Source: JAQVOO01 sp964524755 (lineage in GTDB: Bacteria > Spirochaetota > Spirochaetia > Sphaerochaetales > Sphaerochaetaceae). Taken from it: 31,304 nucleotides of DNA. The stretch spans positions 1-31,304 of the forward strand of contig CAZGDR010000022.1 in the NCBI GenBank assembly GCA_964524755.1. The letters run 5' to 3'. The notes beneath the pieces were generated by a model. The model worked only from the letters and a program-made list of their open reading frames with translations, did no database searches and was not told where the DNA came from. Both the position numbers and the translations under genes were made by a program. Of this stretch, positions 23,740 through 31,304 are shown one piece after another (within the stretch, counting starts at the first letter, position 1; each line of letters starts with the position of its first letter).

Positions 23740-24498
23740 TTAGCGTCGCTCGGGCAAAAACCATAAAAAGAAGACAAACCAGAGCCCGCTACTAGGAAGA
23801 TTCATTACACCTAAAGCTCCTAGAAAGCCTAACCACCACCCTTTACGTTTTACATAGTAGATTCTTTCTCCTCTAGAATCAGTACTACTCATGTAAACCC
23901 AACTCCCCTCGTTGAAAAAAAGCTTAGCTAGAAGGTTATGTTTTTTACCCCTTTCTCGAATACCCATGTGTGTATAGAGACGATAAGCAGCTGCGTTGCC
24001 CTCGGCAACGTAGAGCGAAAATGTATGCAAGTGAGGTTGCTTTTCCATCAAAAGCAACCCACGATTAAGAAGAGCGGTACCAATACCAAGGCCTCTTGCC
24101 TGTTCATCGACAGCGAGGAGTTCTACGTAGCAAGTGTGTGCATCAATATATTCTTCTAATAAGGCTAAACAGATATAATACTTGACCATGGTCATACATC
24201 CATATGTTATTATCAGACGAAGAGGACTAAGCGCTGTGGAAGGTGGTCTTTTCTGCCCTTTCCACTTCAACACCATTACTCCTAGAATCTGCTCCTCAAA
24301 GGAGGCGACAAGATACCCCTCAAACGGTTGGGAAGGTATAAAATTTGAATCGGTAAGTAAGGCCAATAGTTTTTTATCGCCAAGAGATGATAGTACACTG
24401 AATTTATTCTTAAATCCTTGGAGAACAATTTTCCTCACTGCAGCAAAGTCTTGTTTTTCAAACTGTCTAATCGTTACTTCTGCAACTGAATTATTCAT
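23740..24498 (-). CDS. GNAT-family N-acetyltransferase with hydrophobic C-terminal tail
   Basis: This is a 252-residue GCN5-related acetyltransferase. The acetyl-CoA loop QARGLGIGTALL is at about 133-144 and the late core strand/helix NAAAYRLYTHMGI at about 168-180. Residues about 220-248 form an unusual hydrophobic tail rich in Trp, Phe and Gly (GWWLGFLGALG... FVFFLWF) that could anchor or re-enter a membrane. An earlier ATG (24534) is open, but AAGGA lies close before the ATG at 24498, so this start was chosen. The acceptor substrate is unknown. It converges on xylA and is divergent from the acyl-CoA synthetase, with a 211-base region between. Confidence 0.7.
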   Translation of the reverse strand: MNNSVAEVTIRQFEKQDFAAVRKIVLQGFKNKFSVLSSLGDKKLLALLTDSNFIPSQPFEGYLVASFEEQILGVMVLKWKGQKRPPSTALSPLRLIITYGCMTMVKYYICLALLEEYIDAHTCYVELLAVDEQARGLGIGTALLNRGLLLMEKQPHLHTFSLYVAEGNAAAYRLYTHMGIRERGKKHNLLAKLFFNEGSWVYMSSTDSRGERIYYVKRKGWWLGFLGALGVMNLPSSGLWFVFFLWFLPERR

Positions 24499-24541
24499 AA
24501 AATTCCTTCTGTATAGAGACCAGCCTAAAGTCAATTATCGA

Positions 24542-24584
24542 CCCATGTCAACTCATATTGCGCCTTTGAAGGGGCTTACATGGG
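24542..24584. other. Nested inverted repeat upstream of the GNAT and synthetase genes
   Basis: CCCATGT (24542-24548) and ACATGGG (24578-24584) flank an inner dyad centred on CCTT-TG-AAGG. The element lies in the 211-base divergent region. It could be an operator or an RNA hairpin in one of the leaders. The rest of the region holds no gene that I can support. Confidence 0.4.
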
Positions 24585-24619
24585 CAATAGTTATTAATCA
24601 CTACTCAAATTTATCCACA

Positions 24620-24668
24620 TTGACAATAATGCTTAACTAGCCCAAAATGTAAGTCGCTTAGATATAAT
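24620..24668 (+). promoter_or_regulatory. Candidate promoter elements of the acyl-CoA synthetase
   Basis: A perfect TTGACA (24620-24625) has CAAAAT 17 bases on (24643-24648). A perfect TATAAT (24663-24668) lies further down without its own -35. Either could drive the synthetase gene at 24710. Confidence 0.4.
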
Positions 24669-24709
24669 AACTAGTAAAAAACTACTATCTACGCAGAAAG
24701 GGATAATAC

Positions 24710-26443
24710 ATGGCGTTTCCTAAGAGTATTCTTGACACGTATCGCGGGACATTATTTAGTGGGGACTGGCCCTCTATTCCACAGATGTTCATGATTACTT
24801 TAGACCAGTTTGCAAAGCGACCTGGCTTTTCTGTTATTTCAGGAGAGGATAAAACAACCCTTTCGTATACTGAAGTGTATGAAAAAATACTCGGTGTAGT
24901 GGCCTTTTTACAAGACCATGGTATCAAAGCTGGAGATCGTGTGGTGTTGAATGGAAAGAACTCTCCAGCCTGGGCTATCACCTATTTGGGAATTCTGTTT
25001 GCCTCAGCGGTAGTAGTTCCTATCGACAATCAACTCTCTAGTGAACGAGTAGCAGCACTCAGTACTTTTAGTGAAGCACGGGCCATCTTTGCTGATACTG
25101 ATGTGTTAGAAAAACAGCCAACAGCTTCGTATGTAACAGCGGTCTCTCTGGATGGACCAGCATCAAAAAATCATAAAGCTTTTGCTGAGATCTCTCCAAC
25201 AAAGGAAGCTCCTTCAGTGTTGCCCACAGAGGGAGATGTTGCAGCCATCCTCTTTACCAGTGGCACTACTGGCAATGAAAAAGGAGTTATCCTCTCACAC
25301 GGCAACCTAGTCAGTAACGTTTTTCAAGCTAGTGATCCCAACTTTTTAGCCATTAGTGAAGAAGATGTCTTTTATGCGTTACTCCCCCTTCACCACTCGT
25401 ATTCAATGACTGCCGTTTTTCTTGAAGCTATTAAACATGGTTCAGAATTACTGTTTGGTAAAAGCCTTATAATTTCACGAGTCCTGCATGAAATGCGTCG
25501 CGGTGAAGTGACCATGTTTTTAGCAATACCTTTACTCTATAATAAACTGTTAGCTGGTCTCTTAAAAAAAGTACGTGAAAAGGGTCTCCTTCCTTACGCA
25601 CTTATTAGAACAATGATGACAATCAATGGGTTTTTACGGAAAGTATTTCACATAAATCGAGGAAGGAAATGGTTTCACCTCCTCCTCGATGGAATTGGAA
25701 TGGCCTCCAACAGAATTTGTATTTGTGGTGGTGGCCCTCTTTCTCCTAAAACCTTTCAACAGTATCAGCAATTAGGGCTCGATTTTATCCAGGGGTATGG
25801 ATTAACGGAAACGTCCCCTATCTTAACCCTTAACCCAGTAAGCCGATTCAAAATCAAGTCAGTCGGAAAAGTACTGGCTTTGATTGAGATGCGTATTGCA
25901 GATCCTGATCTGCTAGGGGTGGGCGAAGTCCAGGTTAAAGGACCGAATATTGGAAAAGGTTATTATAGAGATGCTGACAACACAGCTAAACTCTTCACTG
26001 AAGATGGTTTCTTACGTACTGGAGATTTAGGATTCCTTGATAAAGAGAACTATTTATATCTCAAAGGGAGAGCTAAGAATCTTATTGTTACCGAAGGTGG
26101 TAAGAATGTGTATCCTGAAGAGATAGAAGATATGTTCCAGTTATACCCCGAGATTGAGCAGGTATTGATACGCGGTTACATTACGAAGAAATCCTCACAA
26201 ACTGAGGGAATTGAGGCGCTCTTTTATCCTAATAAGGATCATTATAAGCAGCTAGAATATAATACGGAGGAAATTACTAAAGATATTGAAAAGATAGTGA
26301 ACGAGGTCAATAAAAAATTAGTAGCCTATAAGAAAATTGAGAAGATCACTGTGGTCAACAAACCGATGGCGATGACCAGCACTAAGAAGATTCAAAGGGG
26401 CAAAGTGTCTCGAACCATCGGTCGTCTACGAGGAAATGGTTAA
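24710..26443 (+). CDS. AMP-forming acyl-CoA synthetase (long-chain fatty acid ligase type)
   Basis: This is an ANL-superfamily adenylating enzyme of 577 residues, expected to activate a fatty or aryl acid to its CoA (or ACP) thioester through an acyl-AMP. The P-loop TSGTTGNEKGV is at about 183-193. Further motifs are QGYGLTETSP, LRTGDLGFLD and KGRAKNLIVTEGGKNVYPEEIE. The C-terminal catalytic Lys lies in STKKIQRG. The N terminus has no signal peptide, although some hydrophobic helices in the middle (about 285-330) suggest membrane association. AAAGGGA precedes the ATG. It stands alone, with its stop 3 bases from that of converging fucU. The chain-length preference is not readable. Confidence 0.88.
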   Translation: MAFPKSILDTYRGTLFSGDWPSIPQMFMITLDQFAKRPGFSVISGEDKTTLSYTEVYEKILGVVAFLQDHGIKAGDRVVLNGKNSPAWAITYLGILFASAVVVPIDNQLSSERVAALSTFSEARAIFADTDVLEKQPTASYVTAVSLDGPASKNHKAFAEISPTKEAPSVLPTEGDVAAILFTSGTTGNEKGVILSHGNLVSNVFQASDPNFLAISEEDVFYALLPLHHSYSMTAVFLEAIKHGSELLFGKSLIISRVLHEMRRGEVTMFLAIPLLYNKLLAGLLKKVREKGLLPYALIRTMMTINGFLRKVFHINRGRKWFHLLLDGIGMASNRICICGGGPLSPKTFQQYQQLGLDFIQGYGLTETSPILTLNPVSRFKIKSVGKVLALIEMRIADPDLLGVGEVQVKGPNIGKGYYRDADNTAKLFTEDGFLRTGDLGFLDKENYLYLKGRAKNLIVTEGGKNVYPEEIEDMFQLYPEIEQVLIRGYITKKSSQTEGIEALFYPNKDHYKQLEYNTEEITKDIEKIVNEVNKKLVAYKKIEKITVVNKPMAMTSTKKIQRGKVSRTIGRLRGNG

Positions 26444-26446
26444 TAC

Positions 26447-26875
26447 CTACTCTACGACAACACCTTTCTTAAGGATAATATTGGCATAAAGAGATTGTTC
26501 ACTCGTTGCAATAATTACGTAAGCTTTCTTTGCGCGCTCATAAAAAGCAAAGCGCTCAATGAAACTGAATTCTTGGTAATTAGGGTCGCCTGCTTTTGAT
26601 ATTTTATCGTAGGTTTTCCAAATTGGAATCTCGATAGTATCTGCTGCCATTTTCTCCATAAGGAAGGCATTCTTCTCATATGAATCTAGAGGCATAACTT
26701 TTAAAATAGCTTCTAACACCTCCGGCACACCTAATCCATCGAGCCGTACCAAGCGCTGAGCACAAGCGGCGGCGGGAAAATTTCCATCACCAATCACTAA
26801 TTCATCGCCATGCCCCATTTCCATTAATAATTTCAATAACTCCGGGCTCAAAATTGCAGGAATGTTTTTTAACAT
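26447..26875 (-). CDS. fucU: L-fucose mutarotase (RbsD/FucU family)
   Basis: This is a small cytosolic enzyme that interconverts alpha and beta anomers of L-fucose, feeding the isomerase. The 142-residue length and the motif MGHGDELVIGDGNFPA, with catalytic His22 and the nearby Asp, are typical of FucU rather than the shorter RbsD. Its neighbour fucI is divergent 126 bases away, which supports the fucose assignment. AAGGAGG lies upstream of the ATG. The shared region carries a palindromic LacI-type operator. Confidence 0.9.
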   Translation of the reverse strand: MLKNIPAILSPELLKLLMEMGHGDELVIGDGNFPAAACAQRLVRLDGLGVPEVLEAILKVMPLDSYEKNAFLMEKMAADTIEIPIWKTYDKISKAGDPNYQEFSFIERFAFYERAKKAYVIIATSEQSLYANIILKKGVVVE

Positions 26876-26905
26876 ATTAAATCCTCCTTGTTCTTAGAAA
26901 AAAGA

Positions 26906-26934
26906 TTGCGTTATCTCATACCATATGCCATACT
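26906..26934 (+). promoter_or_regulatory. Candidate fucI promoter
   Basis: TTGCGT (26906-26911), 17 bases and CATACT (26929-26934) form a weak promoter whose start would fall at about 26941, at the edge of the operator. On the opposite strand a TATAGT box lies nearby for fucU. Confidence 0.3.
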
Positions 26935-26942
26935 ATAACCGA

Positions 26943-26956
26943 TGTAAACGATTACA
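26943..26956. promoter_or_regulatory. cre/LacI-type operator between fucU and fucI
   Basis: TGTAAACGATTACA is a dyad (TGTAA / TTACA) with a central CG. It fits every fixed position of the Gram-positive catabolite-responsive element consensus as I know it, and the general LacI-family operator pattern. It sits just past the predicted fucI start, a position expected to repress. No LacI-family gene lies in the window. Confidence 0.6.
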
Positions 26957-27001
26957 AGTACAAAATCTTAATTTTTCTATATATACCATAGGAGGCACTA
27001 A

Positions 27002-28828
27002 ATGGCAAATATAAATACTATTACACATGTTGGCCCTGAGCATCGATATGCTGATCCTTTACCTAAAATTGGGATACGACCGACTATCGACGGCAGACGC
27101 CGTGGCGTACGCGAATCGTTAGAAGATCAAACGATGCAAATGGCAAAATCGGCGGCAAAACTTATTTCAGATAACCTTCGTCATGCGAATGGTGAACCTG
27201 TGGAATGTATTATTGCCGACACAACCATTGGTGGTGTAGCTGAAGCTGCTGCCTGCCAAGCAAAGTTTGCTAAAGAAAACGTTGCTATAACCCTCACTGT
27301 TACCCCTTGCTGGTGTTATGGAACTGAGACTTTTGATGCTGATCCAATGACTGTGAAGGCCGTCTGGGGATTTAATGGTACCGAGCGTCCTGGTGCTGTC
27401 TATCTAGCTGCGGTTCTGGCTGCTCACTCACAAAAAGGATTACCAGCTTTTGGTATTTATGGTCGTGATGTACAAGATAGTGATGATACTTCGATGCCTG
27501 CTGATGTTTCTGAAAAAATTCTTCGATTTGCCCGTGCAGGTTTAGCTGTAGCGACTATGCGTAACCGCTCATATCTATCAATTGGCGGCTCCTCTATGGG
27601 AATTGCCGGCTCAATTGTAGATCAAGATTTCTTACAGGCTTACTTAGGTATGCGTACCGAAGTAGTCGATATGAGTGAAATAGCTCGACGTGTCGAAGAA
27701 GAAATTTACGATCCTGAAGAATTTGCATTGGCAAAAAAATGGGTAGCCGAAAACTGTGAAGAAGCTCCCGATACCGTTAACCCACCCGAATATCAACGTT
27801 CGGCAGAACAGAGAAAAGCTGATTGGGATTACTGTGTAAAAATGGTAATGATTGGTCGCGATCTCATGGTTGGTAATGAAAAGCTGGCTAAACTAGGTTT
27901 CGAAGAAGAGGCTCTGGGACGTAATGCTATAGCTGCTGGTTTCCAAGGGCAGCGTCAATGGACTGATCACTGGCCTAATGGTGACTTTATGGAGACTATG
28001 CTCACCACCTCTTTTGACTGGAATGGAATTCGTGAACCTTTTGTCATGGCTACAGAAAATGATTTTTGTAATGGAGTAACCATGCTCTTTGGTAAATTAT
28101 TAACTAACCGTGCCCAAATCTTTAGTGATGTACGAACTTACTGGAGCCCCGAGGCTATTGAAAGAGTCACTGGTTGGAAACCTAAAGGGAGAGCCAAAGA
28201 TGGGTTCATTCACCTAATTAACTCTGGTGCAACCACCTTGGATGCTACCGGTCAAATGAAAGATGCTGACGGTAATTCAACCATGAAACATTTCTGGGAT
28301 ATTACACCGGAAGATGTGGATAAGACTCTAAAGGCCACGAAGTTCAGTATTGCCAATGGAGGTTACTTCCGAGGAGGCGGGTACTCTTCTACGTTCCTCA
28401 CACAAGGTGAAATGCCCGTCACGATGAGCAGGTTGAATATTATTAAGGGTCTTGGTCCTGTCTTACAGGTTGCTGAAGGGTGGACTTGTGATATCCCTGA
28501 AGAAGTTTTTGATACAATCAATAAACGGACTGATCCCACGTGGCCTACCACTTGGTTTGTTCCGCGCATTGATGGAAAAGATGGTCCTTTTAAAGACGTT
28601 TATTCAGTCATGGCTGCATGGGGTGCAAACCATGGAGCAATTAGCTATGGACATATTGGGGCAGATCTGATTACAATGTGTTCTATGTTACGTATACCCG
28701 TGTGTATGCATAACGTAGAGCAGAGCGATATTTTCCGACCTAGTACATGGAATGCCTTCGGCATGGATGTAGAAAGTAGCGATTATCGTGCTTGCGAGGC
28801 CTACGGGCCTATTTATGGTGTTTATTAA
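27002..28828 (+). CDS. fucI: L-fucose isomerase
   Basis: This is a cytosolic Mn-dependent ketol isomerase that converts L-fucose to L-fuculose and may also act on D-arabinose. The 608-residue length matches FucI. Recognisable blocks are IGIRPTIDGRRRGVRESLE near the N terminus, the central TLTVTPCWCYGTET, ATENDFCNGV with metal-ligand residues, and the C-terminal AISYGHIGADLITMCSMLRIP. AGGAGG lies 6 bases before the ATG. It is a single-gene transcript with an upstream LacI-type operator and a strong terminator. No fuculokinase or fuculose-phosphate aldolase is present here, so later steps must be encoded elsewhere. Confidence 0.95.
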   Translation: MANINTITHVGPEHRYADPLPKIGIRPTIDGRRRGVRESLEDQTMQMAKSAAKLISDNLRHANGEPVECIIADTTIGGVAEAAACQAKFAKENVAITLTVTPCWCYGTETFDADPMTVKAVWGFNGTERPGAVYLAAVLAAHSQKGLPAFGIYGRDVQDSDDTSMPADVSEKILRFARAGLAVATMRNRSYLSIGGSSMGIAGSIVDQDFLQAYLGMRTEVVDMSEIARRVEEEIYDPEEFALAKKWVAENCEEAPDTVNPPEYQRSAEQRKADWDYCVKMVMIGRDLMVGNEKLAKLGFEEEALGRNAIAAGFQGQRQWTDHWPNGDFMETMLTTSFDWNGIREPFVMATENDFCNGVTMLFGKLLTNRAQIFSDVRTYWSPEAIERVTGWKPKGRAKDGFIHLINSGATTLDATGQMKDADGNSTMKHFWDITPEDVDKTLKATKFSIANGGYFRGGGYSSTFLTQGEMPVTMSRLNIIKGLGPVLQVAEGWTCDIPEEVFDTINKRTDPTWPTTWFVPRIDGKDGPFKDVYSVMAAWGANHGAISYGHIGADLITMCSMLRIPVCMHNVEQSDIFRPSTWNAFGMDVESSDYRACEAYGPIYGVY

Positions 28829-28845
28829 CAGCCCTTAACTGTATT

Positions 28846-28882
28846 GGCCGGGCCGCTTTCGGGTGGTCCGGCCTCTTTCTTT
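28846..28882 (+). terminator. Intrinsic terminator of fucI
   Basis: GGCCGGGCCGC (28846-28856) pairs with GTGGTCCGGCC (28863-28873) with two G-T pairs and a 6-base loop. The tail TCTTTCTTT follows. Confidence 0.88.
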
Positions 28883-28884
28883 AG

Positions 28885-28913
28885 CTGACACCCTCCCTAT
28901 TTCATGGTATCAT
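28885..28913 (+). promoter_or_regulatory. Promoter of mtaD-mtnA, leaderless layout
   Basis: CTGACA (28885-28890), a 17-base spacer and TATCAT (28908-28913), with TG one base before the -10, form a good promoter. Seven bases separate the -10 from the ATG at 28921, so transcription would start at or next to the start codon. Confidence 0.6.
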
Positions 28914-28920
28914 CACGACG

Positions 28921-30204
28921 ATGAATACCCTAATTAATAACGCTACAATAATCCCTATGACGGGGGAAGAAAAAATTCTTTTGGGCTCAATCGCCATCAC
29001 TGGTAATAAGATTACTGCTCTTGGAGATATTCCAAAAGATTTTAAGGCTGACCTGGTCATTGATGCTACAGGCATGATTGCAATGCCTGGTTTAGTGAAT
29101 GCCCACACCCATCTCAGCATGACCTATTTCCGTAACTACCGCGATTCCTATGCGAATTTATATGATTGGTTACAAGAGATATGGAAGCTTGAAGCTGTCC
29201 TTAAACCAGCAGACATCTATCCTTCCTCCCTCTTAGGTGCAGCTGAAATGATTCTCAGTGGAACTACCTGTTTTGCTGATATGTATTTTTTTCCTGAGGG
29301 TACGGCACAAGCTGCTTTTGATGCTAAGCTTAAAGCTAATATTGGACTCACCTTATTTGGTGAAATTGATGAGACAAAAAATCGTATTAATAAAACACTG
29401 CCAGTACTGCAGGAATTAAGTAAAGCCCCTACTCTCCGTTATGACATTGCTCCCCATGCTATCTACACCTGTAGTGAAGAGACGCTACGTTACGCTGTAG
29501 AAACAGTTCGTGATCGAAACTGTCGGCTCCACATCCATGCTAGTGAAACCCAAAAAGAGGTCACTGATTCACTAGTAGAGCATGGCAAGACTCCCCTAGC
29601 CTATCTAGATTCACTTGGAGCTTTTACCGTTAAGAACTATATTGCCCATGGTGTCCATCCTACCGCCACAGATTATGAACTAATTAATAATCAAAATACT
29701 ACGGTGGTACATAATCCGAGTAGTAACTGTAAATTAGCCAGTGGTATTGCCCCCATAAAATTGATGGCTGACCGTAAGGTGCAGATAGCTTTAGGAACCG
29801 ATGGAGCCTCTTCCAATAATACCTTAGACATGTTTCAAGAAATACGTTTAGCTGCTATGCTTTCAGCTGTTTCAGGAGGTGGTTCAGGAGGAATTAGTCC
29901 GTATCAACTTCTAGAGATGGCTACTATTGGGGGAGCTCGAGCTCTCGGTAGAGAAGCTGAATGTGGTACTCTTGAGATTGCTAAGGATGCTGATATCATT
30001 TTGCTTGATACCGACAAGGCTCACCTGACTCCTTTAAATAACCTGTACAGTGCCCTTGTCTTTGCTGCTACCTCATCCGATGTTGATACAGTTTTTTGTA
30101 GAGGCCAGTTATTAATGCAGCACAGAGTTCTGCAAACAATTGATATTGAACGTACTATTGCCGAAACTAATAGTGCTTGGAAGCATATCAAGAATCGTAC
30201 ATAG
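28921..30204 (+). CDS. mtaD: 5-methylthioadenosine/S-adenosylhomocysteine deaminase
   Basis: This is an amidohydrolase-superfamily deaminase of 427 residues, expected to turn methylthioadenosine (and possibly S-adenosylhomocysteine or 5'-deoxyadenosine) into the inosine analogue. Metal-binding motifs are intact: NAHTHLSM (His62, His64), LHIHASE, IAHGVHP and GTDGASSNN. The start is set by the family's usual N terminus. No Shine-Dalgarno sequence precedes it, and the promoter -10 lies 7 bases upstream. mtnA follows after 16 bases. Together they fit the salvage branch MTA to MTI to MTR-1-P to MTRu-1-P, with the phosphorolysis step missing from the window. Confidence 0.88.
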   Translation: MNTLINNATIIPMTGEEKILLGSIAITGNKITALGDIPKDFKADLVIDATGMIAMPGLVNAHTHLSMTYFRNYRDSYANLYDWLQEIWKLEAVLKPADIYPSSLLGAAEMILSGTTCFADMYFFPEGTAQAAFDAKLKANIGLTLFGEIDETKNRINKTLPVLQELSKAPTLRYDIAPHAIYTCSEETLRYAVETVRDRNCRLHIHASETQKEVTDSLVEHGKTPLAYLDSLGAFTVKNYIAHGVHPTATDYELINNQNTTVVHNPSSNCKLASGIAPIKLMADRKVQIALGTDGASSNNTLDMFQEIRLAAMLSAVSGGGSGGISPYQLLEMATIGGARALGREAECGTLEIAKDADIILLDTDKAHLTPLNNLYSALVFAATSSDVDTVFCRGQLLMQHRVLQTIDIERTIAETNSAWKHIKNRT

Positions 30205-30220
30205 ACTTTTGGAGGAGCAT

Positions 30221-31282
30221 ATGGATGAAACTTTTATTACGCTAGAATTCAAAGATCAAGCTCTACATCTTCTCGATCAACGCTTGTTGCCTACCGAAAA
30301 GACGACTTTTGTTTGTCGCACCTATCAAGAGGTAGAATTTGCAATCCGTGATATGGTCGTTCGCGGCGCCCCTGCGATTGGGGCCACAGCTGCGTATGGT
30401 GTTGTTCTCGCTGCTCTTGAACTTAAATCAATCTATACCTCCAATGGACCATCAGCTTTCAGGGAGGCTTTAGACGAAGCTTGTGCATTTCTCAATGCCT
30501 CCCGTCCAACAGCAGTTAACTTAGCCTGGGCATTACAGCGGATGCTCACGCTCTACGATACGAGTCCATGGAAAAGTTGGCAAGAAATCTATGCTGGGTT
30601 ATTAAAAGAAGCTGACATAATCCGGGCTGAGGATATTGCTACTAATAAAACTCTGTCAAAAATAGGAAACACTATCGTTCCACCACAGGCTACGATATTA
30701 ACCCATTGTAATACCGGTGCTTTAGCTACCGCTGGGTGGGGAACGGCGTTGGGAGTTATAAAGGAAGCTTTTTATTCTGGCAAGGAGATCTTTGTCTATG
30801 CTGATGAAACCCGGCCACGCCTCCAAGGAGCTCGTCTAACGGCTTGGGAACTCACTCAGGCAGGTATTCCCAGCAAACTCATTTCCGATAGCGTAGCAGC
30901 AACCCTCATTCGAGATGGAAAAATAGATTTAGTCATTCTTGGTGCCGACCGTATTGCTACTAATGGGGATGTATGCAATAAAATAGGGACTTTTATGCTC
31001 AGTGCGTTGTGCAAGCTCTATGGGGTCCCGTTCTATAGTGCAGCTCCTATCTCTACTATTGATTTTTCAATTGCTACTGGAGCTGAGATACCCATTGAAG
31101 AACGTGGCAGCGACGAAGTAACTCACGTGGGCGATACTCAAATAGCCCCAGAAGGCATGGATGTATATAATCCTGCTTTTGATGTCACTCCTCATCAAAA
31201 TGTGACCGGTATTATAACTGAGAAGGGTATTATTTATCCCCCATTTACGGAGCATATAAAAAAATTAAAAAAGAGATGGTAG
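30221..31282 (+). CDS. mtnA: S-methyl-5-thioribose-1-phosphate isomerase
   Basis: This is a cytosolic aldose-ketose isomerase of the eIF2B-like fold. It converts methylthioribose 1-phosphate to methylthioribulose 1-phosphate, and in some bacteria the 5-deoxyribose analogue. The 353-residue protein has RGAPAIG at 49-55, the catalytic Cys163 in THCNTGALAT and the catalytic Asp243 in GADRIATNGD. The frame is open back to 30140, inside mtaD, but GGAGG at 30211-30215 sits 5 bases before the ATG at 30221, so that start was chosen. It is cotranscribed with mtaD. Only 22 bases follow in the window. Confidence 0.94.
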   Translation: MDETFITLEFKDQALHLLDQRLLPTEKTTFVCRTYQEVEFAIRDMVVRGAPAIGATAAYGVVLAALELKSIYTSNGPSAFREALDEACAFLNASRPTAVNLAWALQRMLTLYDTSPWKSWQEIYAGLLKEADIIRAEDIATNKTLSKIGNTIVPPQATILTHCNTGALATAGWGTALGVIKEAFYSGKEIFVYADETRPRLQGARLTAWELTQAGIPSKLISDSVAATLIRDGKIDLVILGADRIATNGDVCNKIGTFMLSALCKLYGVPFYSAAPISTIDFSIATGAEIPIEERGSDEVTHVGDTQIAPEGMDVYNPAFDVTPHQNVTGIITEKGIIYPPFTEHIKKLKKRW

Positions 31283-31304
31283 TGTAAAGTATGATTTTCC
31301 TAAC

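Noticed and set aside
24182..24640. 152-codon plus-strand ORF
   Set aside because: Mostly antisense to the GNAT gene, no ribosome binding site and no recognisable domain.
30140..30220. N-terminal extension of mtnA
   Set aside because: It lies inside mtaD in another frame; GGAGG before 30221 marks the real start.
1..31304. CRISPR array, insertion sequence, prophage or integrative element
   Set aside because: No regularly spaced repeats, transposase, integrase or phage-type genes were seen on either strand; all large ORFs are assigned to metabolic or housekeeping families.

Overview
The window reads as a gene-dense stretch of a moderately AT-rich bacterial chromosome from a sugar-using, probably anaerobic or facultative heterotroph. 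Ammonia-dependent AsnA, a single-anchor SurA/PpiC-type foldase, FucI/FucU, XylAB, an MtaD-MtnA pair and a tRNA gene without encoded CCA would fit a Spirochaetota (Sphaerochaeta-like) genome. This is an inference from gene content; a Firmicutes-type host cannot be excluded from the sequence alone. No insertion sequences, integrases, phage genes or CRISPR arrays are visible.

Layout: (1) 1-2400, asnA and a ribokinase on the plus strand. (2) 2418-6993, typA/bipA, a PfkB fructokinase and a membrane-anchored PpiC foldase, all on the minus strand. (3) 7089-7285, a complete tRNA-Pro(CGG) unit with promoter and terminator. (4) 7434-18780, an eight-gene minus-strand operon: DeoR regulator, E2, E3 (lpd), fused E1 alpha-beta of a 2-oxoacid/acyloin dehydrogenase complex, a PHP-domain protein, an SDR with a 110-residue N-terminal extension, a SorE-like dehydrogenase and a rhamnulokinase-like kinase. 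It has a good promoter, a putative DeoR operator on its transcription start and a clear terminator. (5) 18837-19927, divergent lrgAB, a family that includes pyruvate transporters. (6) 19910-23737, an AraC regulator divergent from xylB-xylA. (7) 23740-26443, a GNAT acetyltransferase and an acyl-CoA synthetase. (8) 26447-28882, divergent fucU and fucI around a cre/LacI-type operator. (9) 28885-31282, mtaD-mtnA for methylthioadenosine/deoxyadenosine salvage.

The most interesting system is the eight-gene operon. Kinase, ketose-phosphate reductase and polyol-phosphate dehydrogenase mirror the L-sorbose route (SorE then SrlD/SorD). Applied to a 6-deoxyketose such as rhamnulose, these steps would give a 1-deoxyketose 6-phosphate. 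That product is an acyloin, the bond type split by acetoin dehydrogenase complexes, and the same operon encodes a full TPP/lipoate complex. I propose oxidative cleavage to acetyl-CoA plus a C4 sugar phosphate; this is inference and needs testing.

A second theme is translation initiation. Most genes have strong Shine-Dalgarno sequences, but araC, mtaD and typA have none and carry a -10 element almost directly upstream of ATG, which suggests leaderless or nearly leaderless mRNAs.
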